A stretch of DNA of 64,000 nt from NCBI GenBank assembly GCA_021234155.1, contig JAJEKV010000143.1:949358-1013357 (forward strand). Direction: 5' to 3'. Made by a program: the position numbers and the translations under genes. This document shows, in pieces, positions 43,881-57,299 of the stretch (position 1 is its first letter; each line of letters begins with the position of its first letter). This stretch comes from Isoetes taiwanensis (Eukaryota; Streptophyta; Lycopodiopsida; Isoetales; Isoetaceae). The notes below the pieces were generated by a model. The model did not search any database. It was given only the letters and a program-made list of their open reading frames with translations, and was not told where the DNA came from.

Positions 43881-46800
43881 GTGGTCAGTGTGCAGCATCA
43901 AGCAACTGTTCCTCCTGTAATACCACCTCCACAGCAACAAGTTGGCGCAACCGAGACCACTTTCCAGACTCAACCGCATGCTGTTCTTCAATTATATAAT
44001 AATGCATACAATATTGCATGTATTTTAGAATTAATGAATGGGTTGGAAGAATTAGATATTTGGGGCAATAGGAGAATGTCGGAAGTAGGAGGAGCAATAA
44101 TTTTGAGAAATTCATTGCAACGGCCTCACAATATGCTGGCTCCATAAGGTTGGAGACGAGGGAGCTGAATATCTTTTAAGTTCTCTACGCAGCCCACACT
44201 GCACCTAATACCCACTACAATGAAGGTGCTAACCAGTATTGCAGATTCTTTGCCAGACTGCAAGCTACAGTCACTACGGGTACTTCCAGGATACGACGAA
44301 CCAATAATGTTTGGAAGGGAAGATATTGAAGGAGGTAGAAGAAAGCTCCTGCTTGCTCTAGATTCTTGTTACTGGTGTCCTCTAAGAATGATAAAATCTA
44401 TATATAGCATAAGCAATTATATAACAGGCGACGATTCTGGTAGGGTGGCCTTTGACAGAACAAGTGCTTCTTTGATAAGACGTAGCGCAGCAATAAGAGA
44501 GGGGTTTGAGAGGCAGCAGCCATCTACTAGCAAGCTCTTTGTATGCAGAAATGCAACGGAGGCCAAACGAGACATCGTCAAAAGCATATTACACCAAAAT
44601 CCACTCCAACGTCTCAATCCATTTGCTCCACGAAAAGAAAGAGGTATGAATCTCAACTTCACTCCACTTCCTTTGGGCAACCTGCAAAATCTTCTTGTTT
44701 CAGAGGTCGAAGAGGCAGACTGTTACTTTCCTTTCTTCTCAAGTGCACCTCGCCAGAGTGTGTTCTTGGTAGCATGCAACGTTCCTCAAATGCATGATTG
44801 CCAGGATGAGATTGACAAGCAGCTGCGCTATTGGCTTAAATCAATCAAATCATCCAGCAGCTACCATGGCCCTAGACCAAAAGTCATCATCTGTTTATGC
44901 TTCCCTCCAGTTCATGCTACAAATTTGCGACAAATAGCCTGGCATAGAACATTATTTATCATAAAGGAATTCCAACCTGATATTGATTTTGGGAATGGTA
45001 CAGAGAGCAACCTGTTTGCACTTGTGGGAGATAAAAGATCCAAAGTGGAAAAGAAAATAAGAGAGAGAATCAAAGACTTGTTTCAGGAACTACAGAGTGA
45101 ATCTTTTCTCACTCCTCGCATTTGCATGGACCTTCTGTGCTTTTTGCTTACAGAAATACATGGTAAAATGTTTCCAGCATCCTCTGTTGGTGATATTGTT
45201 TCAAGGTACCGTGCGAAAAGTTGTGCTACAGAAACTAATATCAAAGCTGCACTTAAGCTTCTGCATTACAATGGCTACCTAGTATATCATCCCATCACCG
45301 ACATTGTCATCTTGGCCCCAGAATTTTTAGCTCGTATTCTACATTGTTTGAAAGACTCATCAATGATCCGAGAAGACATTGTTATAAGGCTACTACAGGA
45401 ACTCAAAGTGCCATCCAAGTTAATATACCATCTTCTTTATTGTCTTCGTCTTGAGGGCATTGTCACACCTAAAGATCAAGAATGGGATGCAGATTTGACC
45501 AGAGTGCCCAAGTACCTTTTTAATCCAATGTGCGCCACCACAGAAGTAGAATGGCTTAGTGAAGCTACTGATTCATGTGTGTTTTGGGGAAGGAGGTTTG
45601 AATGCCAGGATAAGGAGACTGTTACTTCCCTTTCTTCTCAAGTGCACCTCGCCAGAGTGTGTTCTTGGTAGTGTGCAACGTTCCTCAAATGCATGATTGC
45701 CAGCATGAGATTGACAAGCAGCTGCGCTATTGGCTTAAATCAATCAAATCATCCAGCAGCTACCATGGCCCTAGACCAAAAATCATCATCTGTTTATGCT
45801 TTCCTCCAATTCATGCTACAAATTTGGGGGATATAGCCCAGCGTAGAACAAAACAGATCATAACAGAATTCCAACCTGATATTGATTTTGGGAATGGTAC
45901 AGAGAGCAACCTCTTTGCACTTGTGAAAGATAATAGATCCAAAGTGGAAAGCCAAATAAGAAAGAGAATCAACAGCTTGTTTAAGGAACTACAGAGTGAG
46001 TCTTTTCGCACTCCTAGCATTTGCATGGATCTTCTACGCTTTCTGCTGCCCACAGCAATACATGGTAGAATGTTTCCAGCATCCTTTGTTGGTGATATTG
46101 TTTCAAGGTACGGTGCGCAAAGTCGTGCTACAGAAACTAATATCAAAGCTGCACTTGCTACCTAGTATATCATCCCATCACCGACATTGTCATCTTGACC
46201 CCAGAATGTTTAGTTCATATTCTACATTGTTTGAAAAACTCCTCATCAATGATCCAAGAAGACATTGCTGTAAGGTTACTAGAGCAACTCCAAGTGCCAC
46301 CCAAGTTGATAGACCGTCTTCTCTATTGTCTTTGTCTTGAGGGCATTGTCACACCTAAAGATCAAGAATGGGCTGCAGATTTGACCAAAGTGCCCAAGAA
46401 CTTTTTAAATCCAATGCTCATCGCCACAAAAGTAGAATGGCTTAGTGAAGCCACTGATTCAGCATGTGTGTTCTGGGGAAGGAGGTTTCAGTGCCAAGAT
46501 AAGCAGACAACCTAACTTCCTCGTCAGTTATTTATGAAGTTGCAATCTACACATGCTTCTTGCGCTATGGGAGCAAAATGGATAAGATTTGTTCAAAGTG
46601 GCATCCAAGTAATTGTGCAAATTGGAGGGATAGAGGAGGGTTGGAAAGAAATGCAGTGGATAGACATACTGTTTAAAGTCTCAGAAGAAAGAAAAGATGA
46701 CAGCCAACAAGATTTTATCCTTGGGGGAGTCGTTAACCAAATACACAACCTTTGCTATGGAGAGCACATTTGCCCGAGTGTTAAACTGCATGAAGAGGTT

Positions 46801-47889
46801 ATTGATAATGATGCAATAAGAAGTTTGGAACTTTGCAATGCCCGTACAGAGCTCTTGGGTGTGATCACAGCAGAATTGGAAGAACATGGTCTCAATCATG
46901 TCCATCAGTGGAACAATGGGAGGAACCCTGTCAAGGTTAAAGATTTGCTTTCTCCCTTGGAAGTTAGGGCGTATCTTTGGAAGTCAGAACAGAAGCTCAT
47001 GAAAGAATTTGACCTTGAAAGTTTCAGGCTTAATACCGACACGGCCACAACAGAGTGCTCAAGTACTTGTCAAAGAAGAAGTATCAGACATAGACTCATG
47101 GAAGCATTGCAAGTTGTAGATGTAGGGAAATGGGTTCGTCATTTCATAGGGCTTGACAAGATAGAACAAAAAATAGATGCAGGATTTGGCAAAGTTGATG
47201 CTGGAATGGAAGAGCAAAACATGATATTAAAAGAACTAGTAAGTACAGTGGACAGATTTGAGAAAGCAGGAGTTGATTTGAATTCCAAATTGACAAAGCA
47301 ACTACTACAAATGATGAGCATGGTTGATCTACCATTTCCAAGGTTGCCTTATCTCACCAACCAACATGGTCTTCTGGAGAAGCTATCTTCATTATTCAAG
47401 ACAACATGTAGACTACAGTTTATGTGTGAATGGCAAGGAGGTGCACATAATATCATCTTGGGAGATCATGAGGGTTTCAAAGTGACATTAGAGAGAGAGT
47501 GGCTAATCCGAGCAGCTCCAATTCTTATGCCTGCATTGAAAATTCTGATCCTTGCAGCACGGACTACAGCAGCAGGGTTAAATTCAGGTGCTTGTGCTTT
47601 TCCGTTGCCATCATCCATGGGGTATTCTGTGTTGCAGAAAGCACTTTGGCCAGAAGTGCTCAAGGCATTTGCCACTGGTTTAGAAGCTGAATTGCGAACT
47701 GACTGGCATGCAAAACCAGATCCTGCATTGCTTCGGGAATTTTTGAAGCGCATATTACCCCGTGGCTTGAGCTTGAAGGAGTTTGGGCTTGTCCGAGTTC
47801 ACACACCATCTGGTATTGTCTATCTCAGTGACCGATATTCAAAGTGCAAGGGCTATACATGCACAGAAAATCAGTATCTATCTACTTAA
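43881..47889 (+). pseudogene. ROCO (LRR-Roc-COR) family protein gene, broken
   Basis: Order on the plus strand: LRR pieces of the RNase-inhibitor type (LEELDIWGNRRMSEVGGAI near 44045, then KVGDEGAEYLLSSLRSP near 44153, then SIADSLPDCKLQSLRVLPG), a Roc-like region (KLFVCRNATEAKRDIVKSI; later RQSVFLVACN and RPKVIICLCFPP), and a COR region (ICMDLLCFLLTEIHGKMFPA, VGDIVSRY) running to a C-terminal part with a predicted coiled coil (DKIEQKIDAGFGKVDAGMEE) and a stop at 47887-47889. LRR-Roc-COR is the plant TORNADO1-type layout. The Walker A loop is lost and the switch II part appears deleted. Breaks: two frame changes in the LRRs, a 899 bp internal duplication that shifts frame, a 19 bp deletion at about 46158, and an in-frame TAA at 46513. 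Confidence 0.85.
44717..46503 (+). repeat. 899 bp tandem duplication inside the ROCO gene
   Basis: 44717-45615 is repeated at 45616-46503. Both start AGACTGTTACTT(T/C)C and end near the ATAAG before CAGACAACC. The repeat covers the end of Roc and the first half of COR. The junction joins different frames, so copy 1 terminates at 45671 (ARVCSW-stop). Copy 2 has lost 19 bp, AAGCTTCTGC plus nine more bases of copy 1, near 46158. Several substitutions separate the copies, so the event is not recent. Confidence 0.93.
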
Positions 47890-50800
47890 ATCCTACAGGT
47901 AACATGTTAGATCTGTATAGATTTTCTAGAATTACACTAATTCAATCGTTGTTATCATTACAGGTTCATCAATCTATAATCTAAGTATAGAATCCATGCA
48001 TTTTTGGTGCCTCGAGGGAGGACAGGTCTATGATTCGTGGTATGGAAAATATACGAATATTTGATAAAGATATATTTGTTGATTTTGTTGCTTCTGACTT
48101 GATAAATGAATTTGTCGATATGGAGAATATATGCCAGATAAACAAGCCACCAAAGCACATCATGTCGTGCATAGATCAAAACATGCTTTTATGGCTTGAT
48201 CAATTGGAAGTAACTTCGATTTGTCTCATTGATTGTGAAAATCTTGTTTGTCAATAATGAAAGAGTGGCAGGCTATGAAATTTTCTCCGGTGTTCCTATA
48301 AAATTGTCTGGTAATTGGAATTTTACACGCTTAATGGCAAGTAATACTTCATTCTAGCTGTATATGCTATCCGATGATAATTGAACACTGGTGTTTCTCA
48401 GGCTTATTGAGCACCAGGACCTCCTATTAAAGATGGATTATCGAACTTTGGAATGCATTGGACTTCCTCTCATCTCCTTTGCAAATTTCATCAAATGCTT
48501 TTTGTTTTTCCCACATAAATCCTAATTAGCTTTAGAAGTTGCTTATCGGAATAAGTGCATACACCTATTTCGGCATATAATAGAAATTGGAGTTGCTTGT
48601 GCTTGTAGATGAGCTATATTAGGAATATTATGAAAATAACCAGCTTAGGCATATTGATTTTTTGGGGAAATTAGAAAAATATACATATTTGTTGGCCTAG
48701 AGATTCGAATGCCTCTTTGCTTTAAAGATTGTTATAATGTTTGACTACAACCGTTATTGATTTCACAAAGAATTGAACAATAAAGATCTATATACGATAC
48801 TACAACCAATATTCTTCATCTTTATTACTTGTAGATTAAAGATAATTTCTACATAGTTGGTCCTAGCATCATGTACATATATTCATTCAAACAACCTAAT
48901 AATGTACAACTGGCATAAGAAAATCACAATGAACAACTATAGGAATCAATGGTTCTTCTCATACTAATTAATATTGCGGCACACTGTATCGTTAGGATAA
49001 CACTACATGACAGTCTAAACCCACGTCACATTTCTTAAATATTGGTGGATAAACAATCCAGTACTTGGTGCATTATGCTTCACCATGATAGGAAGAGCCT
49101 ACATCAGAGGATAAAATAGCAACATCACTATGACCCTTTCGATACTACAAGAATCCATGTAGAGACTTTTTTTTTTTTATTCAATTCTCAAATAAATAAA
49201 AGATTGATAGTTCATGTTATTAAAGTTTGTAACCGTACTGAAGATAAAAGCACATGAGCTTCTTCCTTTTGTTCACATGAGATTTTTGTTCTTGTTGACA
49301 TCATCTCAGACCATCTATGTTGTCTTTTCACGAATGTCCTGCCCAAACCAACCCCTACCCTGACTATGTCTTTTGCCTAGATTGGACCACGTGGTGGACC
49401 TTAAGACTAGAAGCAAGGGCCAGGCACCATCCCCACCTAAAGATTTTTGACGTAATACAAATGTCATTGGCACACCATGTGGCATGTAGTACTTACTTTC
49501 AAATGTGGCTATAAATTGTGATTGGTTTTGCCAAAAGTTTACGTGGCATTTCATATCTTCAAGATTAGCCCTGAGAGGAGTCCGAAAACACCATAACTAA
49601 TGGTTTCATATAATTGCCCAAGAAACTAGAAGCTTGTGATTCTCATGCTCTTTTTTGTTGGTATAAAATCTTCAAAAAACATGGAGTACATCTTACATCC
49701 TCTTAAACATGCCTAACTTCTCCCACATAACTTTGAAGGAACCATTGCAGATCCTTGCTAGGTATATTCCTATTCTTACTTGCCCAACAATGTAACTGCT
49801 CCAAACTTTGGCTATGTTTTTCCTTCCCGAAGTCAAATCACTCATATTTTACCTGTTTATGAAGGTTTTGCAAGCGTAACTCCAAAAAGGTTGCACATCA
49901 GAAAGTTGGCATTGCTCCGTGTTTCTAATTACCAAGATTCGTCTTCCAAATACCAATCCCAACGCAAGGGGGTTCCACCCTATGGAACTTACCAAAACCA
50001 CGTGCATTAATGGGAGGGGATTGTTTTTGACCCTTTTCCATATGTATACTAGAGGTCAAAGAGGTTTTTGCTAGTTATAAAACCATATGGAAAGGGGTCA
50101 AATTTGCCTATCAGAAAAATATATACTAGGGTTTTTTAGCTACTCTATGCACACAGGTGGCATATCCTATATAAAGGATGTGGATTTATAAAGAATCACA
50201 TTATGTGGGTTTTCGAGAATCACATTAGTGGAGCCAATAAATTCATATCAAAGGAAGTGGTTTCTTTTATATTAAATTATAAAAATTGTAGCTAAGTGTC
50301 CCTTTATAAATAATCTTGTGAAGTTCGCCTGCATCGACATTAGAGTAGTGGTTCTAGCATTCTACATCGACTTGCTTGGGTTGTTAAGTCTTCATCACTT
50401 GTTTACCTTCTCCAACATGGTATTGGATGAGTCGGCAAGGGAAGTACATGTCGGAAGTATGGTAAGTTTATGTTTATGGATTTCACAGAAAGACTATGGA
50501 GTTGTTATTCCTTATGAGGGAAATGGGGTTAGGATGGTAAGCATTGCATAAGGGAGAATGTTAGTATTTCTATTGTTCAATAAAGTTTATAGATCTACAT
50601 CCGAATGACACAAGGCTTGGAACTTCTTCGACATGTTGGGATTGTTATCATGATCTTCATCACTAAGTTAGCTACTTCGACATGGTTAGGGTGTATGGGC
50701 AACCTCTACAAGGGGCAACAATATGATCTAGGCACATGTTTAGTAAATACTCTATGAACATCACATGTCATTGTCTTAGTCATTGTATCACCATGTCTTG

Positions 50801-51109
50801 ATGTCTTGGTATTTATTATGTACTTGGATCCTCTGGGGTCGGACTTCCAGGTTCGGTGGCCTGGGTTGTTCCAATATGACTCATGTTCTATGTTCTCTGT
50901 ATTTGTGCTCTATGACACCGGGCATTATATAGTTCTCCTGGCTGAGATTGCTACGTTAGTAAACTCTTGTGAACTCCATGGTAAGAGGTCCTCTAGTGCT
51001 AGACGTGGGTTGGGAAGGGTATGCGCATACGAGGTTCACCCCACCACTCGCTACAGTGCTTAGAATGTAAGTTGGCTGGGCAACATGCTGCTAACGGGGC
51101 CTATATATA
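47890..51109. other. AT-rich intergenic stretch, no gene seen
   Basis: Stop-dense in all frames apart from short open pieces (for example 48030-48257 and 50318-50551) with no recognised domain or convincing splice context. The first few hundred bases may be the 3' flank of the ROCO gene. Confidence 0.5.
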
Positions 51110-53060
51110 GGTTGGCTGAGCTACCCATTGTCCCGGAGTTTGCTTATGAGTGTTTGGTACTCTAGTTATTTTTTTTGCTCCTGATGTTTATGTTGTTCCT
51201 TTGTTTTCATTGTCTAGCATTGCAACATAGGTTCTTGTGTCTTTGAGATGTTTATGTTTTATTATCCAAGATTTTCAAGATGTTTTATGCATGCAGAGAC
51301 AGCTCTGGGAGTCACGAGGACTAACCACTTGAGTGTATGTGCAGTGAATGGGCAAGCAGTGGTCAAGCTAATGGTGATAGCATAGTTGAGGATCATGGTT
51401 GAGCTAGAAGATTCTGGGGTTGAATTGCTACATTGTATTGTACTTGTATGTTGGATAGTATAATTCTTCGGGATTTATGTTGTATTTGATTGTTATTGAA
51501 TTCATAAGAATGGCTCAAATTTCAACCGAAAAGAAAGATTAGATTCTTCACCAATACTATTGCTTTTGTAAAGTTTATACCAACCTAGATGTAGTCTTTT
51601 GCAAGTTTAGACAAGATCCTGAGTTGCCATAAGGGTCAAGTCGGCAGGCTCGTCACAGTTTTCAGGGGCTTCAGGGGTTCAAGGGCTTGGTTCTGACCAG
51701 ACGTTCTCTTCTAATTCCTAGATTCTTTGCGTTTTGGATGATCGTTCTTCTAACAACTCCCATACATGTACTGCTTCTCCTTCTCAGAATCCATACCCAG
51801 GTCTTCTTCCTCTTCCTCCTCATCCTCATCTTCCTCATCCTCTTCTTCTTCCTCTTCCTCATCCTCTTCTTCGTCATCTTCCTCTTCTTCCTACTGCTCG
51901 ACTTCCTACTGCTTCTCTGTAGTTGCTGTTGTATCTTCTTCTGTAAACAAAGTAAACAAATTAAAGCAAAGAAAACAAAAATTGAAGCAAAGAAAACAAG
52001 TTCAAGCAAAGAAAAGAAGGAAATTACCTTCCACATCCTCACGGTCCTCAGTGTCCGTCTGTTCTTCCGAAAGGGCCTGTATGTGGGTTGGCTGAGCTAC
52101 CCATTGTCCCGGATTTTGTTTATGATGGTTTGGTACTCTGGTTATGTTTTTTGCTCCTGATGTTTATGTTGTTCCTTTGTTGTCATTGTCCAGCATTGCA
52201 CCATAGGTTCTTGTGTCTTTGAGATGTTTATGTTTTATTATCCAAGACTTTCAAGATGTTCTATGCATGCAGAGACAGCTTTGGGAGTCACGAGGACTAA
52301 CCACTTGAGTGTGTGCAGTGAAAGGGCAAGCAGTGGTCAAGTTAATGGTGATAGCATAGTTGAGGATCATGGTTGAGCGAGAAGATCACTGTATTGTGCT
52401 TGTATGCTGGATAATATAATTTTTCTGGATTTATGTTGTATTTGATGGTTGTTGAATTCATAAGAATGGCTCAAATTTCAACTGGAAAGGAAGATTAGAT
52501 TCTTCACCAATACTACTGCTTTTATAAAGTTTTTATCAACCTAGATGTAGTCTTTTGCAAGTTTAGACAAGATCCCGAGTTGCCATAAGGGTCAACTCGG
52601 TAGGCTCGTCACAGTTTTTAGGGGCTTCGGGGGTTCAAGGGCTTGGTTCTGACCAGACGTTCTCTTCCAATTCCTAGATTCTTTGCCTTTTGGTTGGTCG
52701 TTCTTCATAACAGCTCCCATATATCTACTGCTTCTCCTTCTCAGAATCCATATCCGAGTCTCTTCCTCTTCATCCTCATCGTCATCTTCCTCATCCTCTT
52801 CCTCATCCTCTTCTTCTTCCTCTTCCTCATCCTCATCTTCTTCATCTTCCTCTTCTTCCTACTGCTCAACTTCCTACTGCTTCTTTGTAGTTGCTGCTGT
52901 ATCTTCTTCTGTAAACAAAGTAAACAAATTAAAGCAACGAAAACAAAAATTGAAGCAAAGAAAACAAGTTCAAGCAAAGAAAACAAGTTCGAGCAAAGAA
53001 AAGAAGGAAATTACCTTCCACATCCTCAAGGTCCTCAGTGTCCGTCTGTTCTTTCAAAAG
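51110..53060. repeat. 973 bp tandem duplication with TCC/TCT-rich tracts
   Basis: The segment starting GGTTGGCTGAGCTACCCATTG at about 51114 is repeated from about 52087. Each copy holds a pyrimidine-rich tract of TCC/TCT/TCA triplets (about 51790-51890 and 52755-52860), the same GTAAACAAAGTAAACAAA stretch, and the last part of a minus-strand exon. Divergence is a few percent, with small indels, including an extra AAGTTCAAGCAAAGAAAAC unit in copy 2. Open frames encoding Ser or Lys/Arg runs over the tract are products of the triplet repeat. Confidence 0.9.
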
Positions 53061-53180
53061 TGCCGGCTCAAAGAAATATTGGCCTCTGTATTGCGGAGCT
53101 AGATCCGCATCTTCAGGCACCTGCTTAAGCACATATTCATGTACTTTATTAATGCTGCATGAGAATTGAGCAAACTTCAT
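52874..53180 (-). CDS. small two-exon gene model, unidentified, at duplication border
   Basis: Minus strand: ATG at 53180 opens MKFAQFSCSINKVHEYVLKQ and continues through FFEPALLKEQ to EDLEDVE. A GTAATT donor follows at 53014, and an acceptor TTTACAG precedes 52908. Joined in phase, exon 2 adds EEDTAATTKKQ and a TAG at 52874. The product would be 66 residues. The ATG may not be the true start, since the frame is open upstream. In the other duplicate (near 52020-52080) only the end of exon 1 is kept, so only the right-hand copy could be whole. I do not recognise the protein. Confidence 0.35.
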
Positions 53181-53189
53181 GTTTATACA

Positions 53190-55815
<2,626 letters not shown>

Positions 55816-55999
55816 TACAAAAATAGGTAGAAATGGCACAAAAGTGACATTTATCCTCTGCCCTTTTACCGCGTATAAACGTCACTTTTGTGCCATTTAT
55901 AACGTTTGTGCTCCCCAAATGGCACAAAAGTGACGTTTATACGCGATAAAAAGGCGGAGGATAAATGTCACTTTTGTGCCATTTCTACCTATTTTTGTA
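55816..55999. mobile_element. 184 bp foldback MITE with nested palindromes
   Basis: TACAAAAATAGGTAGAAATG at the left end is matched exactly in inverse at the right end. The arms pair for about 83 bp with a loop of about 18 bp. Each arm contains the word GGCACAAAAGTGAC and its inverse GTCACTTTTGTGCC, so the unit occurs four times in alternating orientation. Such a structure fits a MITE; a clear target duplication was not found. Confidence 0.85.
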
Positions 56000-56067
56000 G
56001 TAGTATATTGTAATAAATGAAATTACAAGCTTAGAACCAATCTGCAAACAAGTGCTCTTCTTCATAT

Positions 56068-56482
56068 TGTAACCGACCCATGGGAGACCGCTCGAGTAGA
56101 TCTTGGTGTGCGTTCCCGAGACACCGGCATAAATGGGTAGAAGTGACTACTCATAAACGTCTAGACGGTTTCGCCCAGTTGGTTAAGGGCATGTCGGTTA
56201 GGAACGTTACATTTGGTATCAGAGCAAGCCTCGAGTTCGAGTCTCCATGGGGGCAATATGACCCGGAATACCGTTGGACGGTAGGTCATGACTTGGTTTG
56301 TGATGCTCGAGGACGAGCATTATTCTAGTAGGAGAGATTATAACAGACCCATGGGAGACCGCTCGAGTAGATCTTCGTGTGCGTTCCCGAGACACTGGCA
56401 TAAATGGGTAGAAGTGACTACTCATAAACATCTAGATGGTTTTGCCCAGTTGGCTAAGGGCATGTCAGTTAGGAACGTTACA
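56068..56482 (+). mobile_element. TRIM-like element: two 144 bp LTRs, PBS, no coding
   Basis: LTR copies at 56068-56211 and 56339-56482 differ at roughly eight positions. The left one runs TGTAACC...CGTTACA. A primer-binding site TGGTATCAGAGC (initiator tRNA-Met) starts 2 bp after the left LTR at 56214, and a purine-rich AGTAGGAGAGA precedes the right LTR. The 127 bp internal part codes for nothing. This is the layout of a terminal-repeat retrotransposon in miniature. The outer 5 bp do not match, so the target duplication is lost or the borders are slightly off. Confidence 0.85.
56171..56244 (+). promoter_or_regulatory. tRNA-like A-box and B-box across TRIM LTR and leader
   Basis: TCGCCCAGTTGG at 56171-56182 fits the pol III A-box with one mismatch, and AGTTCGAGTCT at 56234-56244 fits the B-box with two. 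The spacing of about 50 bp is within the working range. Whether it drives transcription is unknown. Confidence 0.35.
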
Positions 56483-56511
56483 GAAAGGCAGAGCAACAAG
56501 CAGCACAAGAA

Positions 56512-56772
56512 ATGGCAGCTCCAAGGATAGATAGGGCGATGATGCCCCATCGGGATTGCCCGCGGTGTTTCAGTGATAACACCCGCTTCGACTACAATGA
56601 TAATGGGAAGCCACACCAACCGAGGTATAAATGTAGGTGCTGCAACAGAGATTGGACAGTTGGGGGCAAAGTTAGAATGGCACGAGGTCGACGACCTTGG
56701 AAATGCAAGGGCAGATCTGCCAATCATAACTTAACATATGGAGGCATTCAGCCACTTGGATATACTTATTGA
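56512..56772 (+). CDS. miniature Dof-type zinc-finger protein, 86 residues
   Basis: ATG at 56512. From residue 15: CPRCFSDNTRFDYNDNG, then QPRYKCRCCNRDWTVGGKVR. The cysteines fit C-x2-C-x21-C-x2-C, the signature of the plant Dof DNA-binding domain, and the trailing W-T-x-G-G-x-x-R fits too. Dof factors bind AAAG-core promoter elements in the nucleus. Typical Dof proteins are 200-500 residues with a long regulatory C-terminus; this ORF ends after 86 residues, with a basic stretch (RGRRPWKCKGR) in place of the usual N-V-P-V-G-G-G. It starts only 30 bp after the TRIM right LTR. It is intact as an ORF, but whether it is expressed, or is a fragment cut off upstream or downstream, is unknown. Confidence 0.82.
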   Translation: MAAPRIDRAMMPHRDCPRCFSDNTRFDYNDNGKPHQPRYKCRCCNRDWTVGGKVRMARGRRPWKCKGRSANHNLTYGGIQPLGYTY

Positions 56773-57048
56773 AATTTTATTGCGATTTGTATAAAAGTTA
56801 ATGACATTGTAAAGCTGCCATCTTCTTTATTAAAATGGGAGCGTGTTGGTAACCGTGCCCGGAACGCCGCATGTGCAGAGCATGCGGCGTTCCCTCTCCT
56901 GGTTGCAGGAGTATTGTCGTAATGTTGGGCGGGAGTGGTTTTGAAGCTACAGTACCTTGCGTTTATATTTTCGTTAATGAGGTCCGTCACAGCCAGGTCA
57001 AGCCAATTCTCGAGCTTCCTAAGGTTATACAGTGCAAGCAGGAAACTC

Positions 57049-57255
57049 TTATGTTCGGGCCTGGTTGGCTATGACTGCAGCGAGCGAATGCATGGTTGCG
57101 CTCCTCTGCTCTAGCGTCCTGTTGAGGAAAGCCAGACCCCATATCTGCCCGAAAATCTCGTGCACAAAGCCTCCCACTACCAGAATCAATCCCAACGAAG
57201 CTGAGATCCCCTTCTCGAACCCATCTATCAGAGCTTGATCCACCACATCAGACAT
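57049..57255 (-). CDS. possible small membrane protein ORF, unidentified
   Basis: ATG at 57255 gives 68 residues: MSDVVDQALIDGFEKGIS, then a hydrophobic run (SLGLILVVGGFVHEIFG and IWGLAFL) that could span a membrane once, then a short polar end and TAA. GC content is higher than in neighbouring DNA. No family recognised and no splice context; it may be a captured exon. Confidence 0.3.
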   Translation of the reverse strand: MSDVVDQALIDGFEKGISASLGLILVVGGFVHEIFGQIWGLAFLNRTLEQRSATMHSLAAVIANQART

Positions 57256-57299
57256 TTTCACACACAAGGCTATTCTTCCAGATACAAGCTTTCCCTTTT

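Noticed and set aside
45659-46165. Second ROCO-like frame as a separate gene
   Set aside because: It is the tandem copy of 44717-45615, starts in mid-domain and ends at a 19 bp deletion.
51671-52160. Open frames with poly-Ser or Lys/Arg-rich runs in the duplicated region
   Set aside because: They come from TCC/TCT triplets; no domain, and all three frames are open over the tract.
56171-56250. A true tRNA gene in the TRIM
   Set aside because: Only box-like words are present; no acceptor stem or anticodon arm can be drawn.
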